DNA from: Lachnospiraceae bacterium UBA1759
GTDB lineage: Bacteria; Bacillota; Clostridia; Lachnospirales; Lachnospiraceae
Direction of reading: 5' to 3'
Length of the DNA stretch: 55,484 nucleotides
Assembly: GCA_002315555.1 (NCBI GenBank)
Contig: DCHF01000051.1
Coordinates: 90,480 to 145,963, forward strand
Below, in pieces: positions 49,465 through 55,484 of this stretch (positions are counted from its first letter, which is position 1; each line of letters opens with the position of its first letter). A model generated the notes under the pieces. That model was not told where the DNA came from. It worked only from the letters and a program-made list of their open reading frames with translations, and did not search any database. The position numbers and the translations under genes were made by a program.

Positions 49465-52194
49465 ATGGATTCAGGCAAAAAGGAAGTTGCACATATCATC
49501 TCCAACACTCATTGGGACCGCGAGTGGTACCAGTCGCATGAAAAGTATCTGGTGCGGCTTGTCGGGCTTTGCGACCGGTTAACGGAGCTTCTTGAACGGA
49601 ATAAGGAATACCGGTTCGTACTGGATGGCCAGTATGCGCTCATCGGCGATTATCTCGCCGTACGTCCGGAGATGAAGGATCGTGTAGCGGAGCTTGTCAA
49701 AGAAAAACGGCTGCTTCCCGGCCCCTGGTACACGCAGCCGCTTGAGAACATTGCGGGCGGCGAGGCCCTGATCCGCAATCTGCAGTACGGCATCGCTCTT
49801 TCCGACGATCTGGGCGGCGCCATGCGTTTCTCCTATGAGGTCGATGAATTCGGCCACACGTCCCAGCTTCCGCAGATACTGAAGGGATTTGACATTGACG
49901 GCGTCATTGCCTGGCGCGGCGTACCGGCGGACTCCAAAAACATCTTCACCTGGGCGGCACCGGACGGTACCGCAGTCGATATGTTCCGCACAAACGAAGG
50001 CTACGGCGAGGCCACGGACCTGCCGGTGGAGGAAGAGGACCGGAACTATTTCATCGACGGGCGGGAATTCGAGCGGGACGGCCTGATATCACGCGTGAAC
50101 GCGATCCGCGAAATGCGGCTCAAAATGGCGGTGTCAAAGCACGAACTGTGGCTGAACGGCATTGACCATTCCTGGGCACAGGAGGACCTTTTCGAGGTCA
50201 TGGAGAAGATCCGTGCGCTGTTCCCGGACCTGGAAGTCCGGCAATCCGTACCGCAGGAATATGCGGATGCGGTGCGGCAGGATATCCGCGAACGCGGCAT
50301 CACGCCCGAACGTGTCACCGGGGAACTCATGATCAACAAGGAGGGCGTACTGGAATCCACGAACGCGCTCCATCCGCGTGAGAAAAAGCGGCATTACGAG
50401 TCGGAGGATCTCTTGACCCGCAAGCTGGAGCCGCTTGCTTGCGCGGCATCGCTGTACGGCCGGCCGTATCCGGAGTGGGCCGTGGACCGTGCGTGGCTCT
50501 ATGTTCTTGAAAACCATGCACATGATAGTCTGGGCTGCTGTTCTGTGGATGAGGTCTTTGAGCAGGTCATGGCACGTTACGGCGCGGCGATGTCGCTCGC
50601 GGAACAGGTCGCTGACGGAAGCCTGCGCTATCTGATGAGCCTTTACGATGACGCACCGTCGGTCTTTGTGTTCAATATGACCGCGCGCCCCGCAGGCGGA
50701 ACGGGCCTTTATACACTGGACGTTCCCTCGCACATGGGCGGCATCGGTATGATCCTGAAAACGCCGGACGGGACGCCTGTGCCGATGAAGATCCTTTCAT
50801 CCGCCCCGGTGGGCGATGTCCGTTACAATCCGCGCCGCGGCCATCCGACGTACGATACCAAGACGCGCATGCAGGTGCTGCTGGACCTTCCGATGATCCC
50901 GGCGGCCGGATTTATGCGGCTGACGATTGAGGACAACGGAGAGAAGAAGGCGTACACGCCGGAGGAGATCCTGCGTACGGGAGAGGCAACCTCCGGCAAC
51001 GGACCCGTACCTTCCGGCCTTCCGGTCCTCGAGAACGCCTTCCTGCGCCTGTCCTTCAATGAAAACGGCACCTTTGATATGCTGGATAAAGCAACCGGCC
51101 GGATCTATCCCTCGCAGCTTCTTCTGGAGGATACGGGGGATGCCGGTACCGTATATGATCATGAGCTCCCGGCAGACGACCGGGAAGTGATCCTTTCGGA
51201 GAATGCGAAGGCGGAGATCCGTGTGCTGTATGAGGAACCGATGGCTTCCTCCGTTGCATCGACGGTCACGCTGGCTCTCCCGCGCGCGGGAAGCATCGAC
51301 CGTACGAGTCGCACGGCGGAGACGGACACGGTCCGCGTGACCTTCACGGTCACGCTGTATCACGACGCGCGGCGCGTGGATATCCGCGCGGAAGTCGCGA
51401 ACCGGTGCGAGGACCATCGGCTGAGAGTGCTGTTTCCAACGGCTTTTGCGGATGCCGGGCAGTCCTTCAGCGGTCAGGCCTTTGATACCGTGTACCGGCC
51501 CGTTGAACCGGATGCCTCCGCTTCCTGGAAGGTCTACCGCACGCATCCGATGCAGGATCTCTGCGGCACCTTTGAAAACGGCGCGGCGCTCCTTTTAGGC
51601 GCGCGCGGGATCTACGAATACGAATGTACCGGTGACGCGTGCCGCGCGCTCGCACTTACGCTTCTCCGGGCAAACGATATCATCGATACCGGCTACTTTG
51701 CCGTCACCCCGGAATACATCATGCACGAGGCACAGAATCTGTGCACGCTGTCCTTTGACCTGACGCTGGTCCCCGCGGACAGCCCGGAGCAGGGCGTGGC
51801 AGAGCTTTCGCGCGGCCTGTTCAAACCGGAGCTCGCCGTAAACCGCGCCCCGGAAGAGGCCGTTCTTCGCGGCTACGAACGCCCATGGAAGAATCGGCCC
51901 GCACTGCCGGCAGAAGGCGCCGCGTTCCGCCTTACGGGCGAGGGCCTTGTCGTGACAACCTTCAAACGCGCAAGAGCGCGGGACAGCGTCATCGTCCGGA
52001 TCCTGAACGAAAGCGGTACGGCGCAGTCGGGCAGCTTTGAAATGACATTGCCGGGCATCGGCTTTTCCTGTGTGTACCGGACCGACCTTGAAGAGAAGAA
52101 GCGCGAGAAAGCGGCCGAGGGTCCCCGCGTGACCTTCACGCTGGAGCCGCACAGGCTCCTGACGCTGGAATTCACTCGGTTTTTTGCACAATAA
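49465..52194 (+). CDS. GH38 alpha-mannosidase
   Basis: 909 residues from ATG 49465 (GGAGGA upstream). Zinc-site motif ISNTHWDREWYQS, the nucleophile Asp in FSYEVDEFGHTSQ, and NHAHDSLGCCSVDEV with the His/Asp of the active site are all present; the central helical domain and the C-terminal all-beta domains fill the usual GH38 length (850-1,050). GH38 enzymes are retaining alpha-mannosidases acting on N-glycan or mannan side chains. No signal peptide, so it acts on imported mannosides and would complement the GH125 enzyme encoded at 11360. It lies downstream of the ABC transporter but after a terminator. Confidence 0.95.
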   Translation: MDSGKKEVAHIISNTHWDREWYQSHEKYLVRLVGLCDRLTELLERNKEYRFVLDGQYALIGDYLAVRPEMKDRVAELVKEKRLLPGPWYTQPLENIAGGEALIRNLQYGIALSDDLGGAMRFSYEVDEFGHTSQLPQILKGFDIDGVIAWRGVPADSKNIFTWAAPDGTAVDMFRTNEGYGEATDLPVEEEDRNYFIDGREFERDGLISRVNAIREMRLKMAVSKHELWLNGIDHSWAQEDLFEVMEKIRALFPDLEVRQSVPQEYADAVRQDIRERGITPERVTGELMINKEGVLESTNALHPREKKRHYESEDLLTRKLEPLACAASLYGRPYPEWAVDRAWLYVLENHAHDSLGCCSVDEVFEQVMARYGAAMSLAEQVADGSLRYLMSLYDDAPSVFVFNMTARPAGGTGLYTLDVPSHMGGIGMILKTPDGTPVPMKILSSAPVGDVRYNPRRGHPTYDTKTRMQVLLDLPMIPAAGFMRLTIEDNGEKKAYTPEEILRTGEATSGNGPVPSGLPVLENAFLRLSFNENGTFDMLDKATGRIYPSQLLLEDTGDAGTVYDHELPADDREVILSENAKAEIRVLYEEPMASSVASTVTLALPRAGSIDRTSRTAETDTVRVTFTVTLYHDARRVDIRAEVANRCEDHRLRVLFPTAFADAGQSFSGQAFDTVYRPVEPDASASWKVYRTHPMQDLCGTFENGAALLLGARGIYEYECTGDACRALALTLLRANDIIDTGYFAVTPEYIMHEAQNLCTLSFDLTLVPADSPEQGVAELSRGLFKPELAVNRAPEEAVLRGYERPWKNRPALPAEGAAFRLTGEGLVVTTFKRARARDSVIVRILNESGTAQSGSFEMTLPGIGFSCVYRTDLEEKKREKAAEGPRVTFTLEPHRLLTLEFTRFFAQ

Positions 52195-52242
52195 AAAAAC
52201 GAAGGTTTTGTGCTTTTTCGTCAAAACGGAAATCTTGAAACT

Positions 52243-52275
52243 GCCCCCTTGAATTTCATTGAAAATCAAGGGGGC
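52243..52275 (+). promoter_or_regulatory. Large inverted repeat overlapping the permease promoter
   Basis: GCCCCCTTGA / TCAAGGGGGC (10-base perfect arms, 13-base loop). It could end transcription of the GH38 gene, although the following T-run is poor; it also covers the -35 and the spacer of the next promoter. Confidence 0.6.
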
Positions 52276-52287
52276 GCTTGTTATAAT
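52259..52287 (+). promoter_or_regulatory. Promoter of the nucleobase permease gene and start of a structured leader
   Basis: -35 TTGAAA (52259-52264), 17-base spacer, -10 TATAAT (52282-52287). The ~95-base leader holds a two-stage hairpin, CGCCC ... GGGCG enclosing GGATGC-TT-GCGTCC (about 52302-52332), then a purine-rich stretch and GGGAGGT before the ATG. It matches neither the purine riboswitch nor a PyrR site. Confidence 0.65.
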
Positions 52288-52390
52288 TTCAAAAGAAAAT
52301 CGCCCGGAGGATGCTTGCGTCCGGAAGGGCGAAGGTAAAAGAATAAGGGGAACTTATTCGTGTGTTTTGTTTTATCCAGGGAGGTATAAA

Positions 52391-53725
52391 ATGAATTTGG
52401 TTTATAATGTTGAAGACAGACCGAAATTCGGTCAGATGATCGTCTTTGCACTTCAGCAGGTTCTGGCCATCCTCGCTGCTACCATCGCTGTTCCGATGAT
52501 CATCTCCGGTTCTTATCCGGCAGGTGAAGTAGCAATGAGCCCGGCTGCAGCGCTGTTCGGTGCAGGTATCGGTACTCTTGTATATGTCTTATTCACTAAG
52601 GGCAAGAGCCCGGTTTTCTTAGGTTCATCCTTTGCATTCCTCGGCTCCATGGCTGCAGCTTTCTCAGGCGCTCTGTCTGTAGCAGGCGGTTTCCTTGGCA
52701 TCATCATCGGTGCAGCTCTTGCAGCGCTCGCTTATGTTGTTATCGCGATCATCGTTAAGTTCGCCGGTGCAGGCTGGGTCAACAAGATCATGCCGGCACA
52801 GGTCATCGGACCCACCGTTGCGATCATCGGTCTTTCCCTTGCAGGCAATGCAGTCGGCGACCTTCAGACCTGTGATGCAGGCGGCAGCGTTTATGTTGCT
52901 CTGATCTGCGGCCTGATCACCCTCGTTGTTGTTTGCCTCTGCTCCGTATACGGCAAGAAGATGGGCAAGCTCATCCCGTTCATCATCGGTATCTGCGCAG
53001 GCTATGTGGTTGCCCTGATCTTCACTCTGATCGGCAATGCTTCCGGCAATGACGCGCTCAAGGTCATCGACTTCTCCATCTTTGCAGGCATCAAGGTCTT
53101 CGAAATTCCGAAGTTCTCCTTCCTTCAGGCAGTACACGGCTTCACCGATATCAACGGCAGCTACATCGTTTCCCTGATCGCTGCATACGTTCCGGTTGCT
53201 CTCGTAGTATTCGCTGAGCACATCGCAGACCACAAGAACATCTCCTCCATTATCGGCAGAGATCTTCTTGAAGAGCCGGGTCTTCACAGAACCCTCCTCG
53301 GCGATGGTGTCGGCTCCTTCGCAGGCGCGATCTTCGGCGGCTGCCCGAATACCACTTACGGCGAGTCCATCGCTTGCGTGGCTATCACCGGCAATGCTTC
53401 CGTAGCTACCATCGTTACCACTGCAATCCTTTGCTTACTGATCTCCTTCTTCGGACCGTTCGTAACCTTCCTGGATTCCATCCCGGCATGTGTTATGGGT
53501 GGTGTCTGCATGAGCCTGTACGGCTTCATCGCAGTATCCGGTCTTAAGATGGTTCAGAAGGTCGACCTCAACGATAACAGAAACCTGTTCGTCGTATCCG
53601 TTATCCTGATTGCAGGTATCGGCGGTCTGGCACTGAACTTCGGTTCAGTCACCATCACTGAGATCGCTACCGCACTGATCCTCGGCATCCTGTTCAACGT
53701 CATGCTTGGCGGAAACAAGGGCTGA
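52391..53725 (+). CDS. NCS2-family nucleobase (uracil/xanthine) permease
   Basis: 444 residues from ATG 52391 (AGGGAGGTATAAA before it; the frame stays open upstream to 52259 but that is the leader). Fourteen membrane helices are expected. Family elements are FGQMIVFALQQVLAILAATI, IMPAQVIGPTVAIIGLSLA, the substrate-site helix VALVVFAEHIADHKNISSI, and GDGVGSFAGAIFGGCPNTTYGESI, with the Glu residues (AEH and GES) used for base and proton binding. It is closer to uracil permease than to the xanthine/urate branch. Codon use is markedly biased toward a few codons, suggesting high expression. Confidence 0.9.
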   Translation: MNLVYNVEDRPKFGQMIVFALQQVLAILAATIAVPMIISGSYPAGEVAMSPAAALFGAGIGTLVYVLFTKGKSPVFLGSSFAFLGSMAAAFSGALSVAGGFLGIIIGAALAALAYVVIAIIVKFAGAGWVNKIMPAQVIGPTVAIIGLSLAGNAVGDLQTCDAGGSVYVALICGLITLVVVCLCSVYGKKMGKLIPFIIGICAGYVVALIFTLIGNASGNDALKVIDFSIFAGIKVFEIPKFSFLQAVHGFTDINGSYIVSLIAAYVPVALVVFAEHIADHKNISSIIGRDLLEEPGLHRTLLGDGVGSFAGAIFGGCPNTTYGESIACVAITGNASVATIVTTAILCLLISFFGPFVTFLDSIPACVMGGVCMSLYGFIAVSGLKMVQKVDLNDNRNLFVVSVILIAGIGGLALNFGSVTITEIATALILGILFNVMLGGNKG

Positions 53726-53764
53726 TCGGATATCCTCAGTTAAGAAAATTTAGTCGGAAACAGA

Positions 53765-53798
53765 CCGGTCCCCGCCATTTTTGCGGGACCGGCCTTTT
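53765..53798 (+). terminator. Terminator of the permease gene
   Basis: CCGGTCCCCGC / GCGGGACCGG stem with one bulged C, loop CATTTTT, followed by CCTTTTCT. Confidence 0.85.
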
Positions 53799-53841
53799 CT
53801 GCATTTTATGATACCCGCCTTTTGCGAGGGAGAATGGCTGT

Positions 53842-54594
53842 ATGAGACTTTGTGTATCCGTTCCCTGCTTCTTCGGGAATATGAGTTTTGCGGATGCTGT
53901 CCGCAAGGTGAAGGCCGCGGGCTATGACGCTGCGGAGACCTGGGGCTGGCAGGGCCTGGATCTTAAGGAGAGCCGGAAGGCACTTGAGGACTGCGGAGTG
54001 GAACTGTTTGACATGTGCACGTCGGAGTTCGATATGACGGATCCTTCCAGGCGGGAGATCTACATCGACGGGCTGAAGAGAAGCTGCGAAGCGGCACATG
54101 CAATCGGGACAAAGCGTCTGATCACGCAGGTGGGTCCGGATACCGGTAAGGAAAGAGAGGCCCAGCACGAGGCCATCGTGGAAACACTGATCCGCGCAGT
54201 ACCGCTTTTAAAGGCGGAGGACATTCAACTGATGGTGGAGCCTCTGAATTCCTATGTGGATCATAAGGGCTACTATCTGACGACATCAAGAGAAGGCGCG
54301 GAGATCATCCGTGAAGTGAATGATCCGTATGTAAAGATGGTCTATGACATCTATCATATGCAGATCATGGAAGGTAATATTATTCCGAACATTACGGGGG
54401 AGCTGGACACCATCGTCCATCTTCACGCGGCGGGAGCACCGGGGCGGCATGAGCCGTGGTTCGGTGAGACCGACTATAAAAATGTGATTGCGGCTGCAGA
54501 AAAGGCAGGTTATAAGGGGATGATCGGTTTTGAGTATTTTCCGACCGTCGACCCGATGGAAAGCCTGAAAGAATGCAGAAGGATCTACAGCTGA
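53842..54594 (+). CDS. Hydroxypyruvate-isomerase-like TIM barrel protein
   Basis: 250 residues of the xylose-isomerase-like TIM barrel (AP_endonuc_2) superfamily. Metal ligands are seen in the expected places: E in LMVEPLN, D in KMVYDIYHMQ, H in VHLHAAGAPGRHEP, E in IGFEYFP. The motif HAAGAPGRHEP is typical of hydroxypyruvate isomerase (Hyi) proteins, which convert hydroxypyruvate and tartronate semialdehyde; several relatives are instead sugar epimerases. The kinase gene follows 32 bases downstream, so the two may form one operon. Confidence 0.85.
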   Translation: MRLCVSVPCFFGNMSFADAVRKVKAAGYDAAETWGWQGLDLKESRKALEDCGVELFDMCTSEFDMTDPSRREIYIDGLKRSCEAAHAIGTKRLITQVGPDTGKEREAQHEAIVETLIRAVPLLKAEDIQLMVEPLNSYVDHKGYYLTTSREGAEIIREVNDPYVKMVYDIYHMQIMEGNIIPNITGELDTIVHLHAAGAPGRHEPWFGETDYKNVIAAAEKAGYKGMIGFEYFPTVDPMESLKECRRIYS

Positions 54595-54626
54595 CATAAC
54601 GGGCAGCATTAGAAAGGAACTGATCT

Positions 54627-55226
54627 ATGAACCTGATGGAATGCGGCAAAGGTGTAATGAGCACCGCTGAAGAGCTGGTAAAGAAGAAGAGAGAAGCCGG
54701 AGATATGTCCCCGGTTCTGATCGCACTGGACGGACGCTCCGGCGCGGGTAAAACGACTTTTTCCGGCTATATGAATGCCCTCTACCGTATCCCGGTCATC
54801 TCTATGGATGATTTCTTCCTGCAGGCAGACCAGCGTACGGAAGAGCGCTATGCGAAGACGGGTGAGAACGTCGATCATGAGCGTTTTCTGGAAGAGGTGT
54901 TAATTCCCCTGAAGGAGACCGGAAAAGCCGTATATCGGCCGTTTTCCGATGTTACAATGGATTTTGAAGAACCGGTCGTTGTTGAAGATCATGATATCAT
55001 CATCATAGACGGTCCCTACTCCATGCATCCGGACCTCGTATCGTATTATGACCTCAAATATTTCCTGACCATCGATCCGGTTGCCCAGAAGGCACGTCTG
55101 ATCGAGCGCGAGGGTATCGAGCGCACGCAGGAATTTCTTGAGAAATGGCTTCCGCTTGAAGAAGCGTATATCAAGGAATACGACATCGAGCATGTCTGCG
55201 ATGCGATCCTGAACTTCCATAAATAA
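54627..55226 (+). CDS. Uridine-kinase-like P-loop kinase
   Basis: 199 residues. Walker A LDGRSGAGKTT; SMDDFFL is the Asp-rich strand of uridine-kinase/phosphoribulokinase-type enzymes; IIIIDGPYSMHPDLVSYYDL is the Walker-B-like strand; REGIERTQEFLEKWLPLEEAYIKEY is the LID/helix with arginines. It lacks the full-length uridine-binding domain and is close to small proteins annotated as uridine kinase family of unknown substrate. AAAGGAA precedes the ATG. It may phosphorylate a nucleoside, pantothenate or a sugar; the TIM-barrel neighbour hints at sugar metabolism. Confidence 0.8.
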   Translation: MNLMECGKGVMSTAEELVKKKREAGDMSPVLIALDGRSGAGKTTFSGYMNALYRIPVISMDDFFLQADQRTEERYAKTGENVDHERFLEEVLIPLKETGKAVYRPFSDVTMDFEEPVVVEDHDIIIIDGPYSMHPDLVSYYDLKYFLTIDPVAQKARLIEREGIERTQEFLEKWLPLEEAYIKEYDIEHVCDAILNFHK

Positions 55227-55230
55227 AAAG

Positions 55231-55283
55231 AAGCGCTGTGCATGACCGGCTGAAACGATGCCGGATGACACAGCGCTTTTTGT
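55231..55283 (+). terminator. Terminator of the kinase gene
   Basis: Two-stage stem: AAGCGCTGTG / CACAGCGCTT outside, CCGGC / GCCGG inside, followed by TTTTGT. Confidence 0.85.
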
Positions 55284-55353
55284 CCCCGCCTTTACGAAGA
55301 CACCTCACGGAAAGCATACAGAAAAGCGACTAATGTTTAATATGAAACCGTGC

Positions 55354-55396
55354 AAAACGGGCGTGAACGATGCACATCGGTCACGCCCGTTTTGTT
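55354..55396. terminator. Terminator, probably of the leftward histidine kinase gene
   Basis: AAAACGGGCGTGA / TCACGCCCGTTTT outer stem with inner CGATG-CA-CATCG; it lies just after the stop of the minus-strand gene and can work in both directions. Confidence 0.8.
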
Positions 55397-55401
55397 GTTT
55401 A

Positions 55402-55484
55402 TCAGGATTGCCGTTCCTTTGACGCCGGCAGCTTGAAGATGAACTCCGTACCGACACCCGGTGTGGAGATCACGTCGATGTTTT
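55402..55484 (-). CDS. Sensor histidine kinase, C-terminal 26 residues
   Basis: The minus-strand frame running into the window end reads NIDVISTPGVGTEFIFKLPAS followed by five residues and TGA (55404-55402). The S-x-PG-x-GT-x-F-x-F-x-LP pattern is the final strand pair (G2-box end) of the HATPase_c domain of histidine kinases. The rest lies outside the window. No more can be said about its signal. Confidence 0.75.
   Translation of the reverse strand, partial: NIDVISTPGVGTEFIFKLPASKERQS

Noticed and set aside
52288..52390. A known purine, preQ1 or PyrR-type element before the permease gene
   Set aside because: The conserved loop sequences of these elements are not present; only a generic GC-rich hairpin is seen.
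1..55484. CRISPR arrays, insertion sequences, tRNA or rRNA genes
   Set aside because: No regularly spaced repeats, transposase motifs, or tRNA/rRNA landmarks were noticed on reading both strands; a dedicated scan for tRNAs was not possible.

Overview
The window (about 52% GC, Shine-Dalgarno sites of the AGGAGG type, Gram-positive type IV pilus genes without a secretin, an Rnf complex in the clostridial order C-D-G-E-A-B, and lipoproteins with Thr/Glu-rich tethers) points to an anaerobic member of the Clostridia, most likely a Lachnospiraceae-like gut bacterium. This assignment comes from gene content and order only; no 16S or other marker is present.

Layout. 1-4075: the end of an FtsX-type ABC permease, a MocR-type regulator whose C-terminus is missing, and a divergent ECF-transporter S component. 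4090-11111 (minus strand): one operon apbE, a NusG-domain-II protein, a Gx-transporter-like membrane protein and rnfCDGEAB, with a good promoter overlapped by an inverted repeat. 11271-13606: a GH125 exo-alpha-1,6-mannosidase and a DegV lipid-binding protein. 13607-14320: a 0.7-kb intergenic region with hairpins, then the promoter of a long type IV pilus operon (14321-35785): pilB, pilT, pilC, pilA, pilD, a pilM-pilN fusion, pilO, four minor-pilin genes (two encode very large proteins) and a secreted protein of about 1,830 residues. 36179-38386: a divergent NAD-dependent DNA ligase. 38443-52194: an MFS carrier and a carbohydrate region with two GH43-like proteins, an aldo/keto reductase, a complete sugar ABC transporter with its own MsmK-type ATPase, a lipoprotein built from a duplicated ~200-residue unit, and a GH38 alpha-mannosidase. 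52259-55484: an NCS2 nucleobase permease, a hydroxypyruvate-isomerase-like TIM barrel, a uridine-kinase-like P-loop kinase and the last 26 residues of a sensor histidine kinase.

How the parts work together. Rnf couples ferredoxin:NAD+ electron transfer to ion pumping; ApbE in the same operon would attach FMN to RnfG and RnfD. GH125 and GH38 mannosidases with the ABC importer suggest foraging on mannose-containing glycans such as host N-glycans or yeast mannan. The pilus operon encodes motor, platform, alignment proteins, major pilin and a set of minor pilins.

The part most likely to be new is the 3' half of the pilus operon (22490-35785). A minor pilin carries several Ig-like domains behind a normal pilin N-terminus, next to a giant secreted protein with three related alpha/beta units. 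Both are crossed by AT-rich blocks with codon use unlike the rest of the operon (about 29220-31570 and 33020-33510), as expected for exchangeable adhesin modules at a pilus tip. This reading is inference from sequence architecture.
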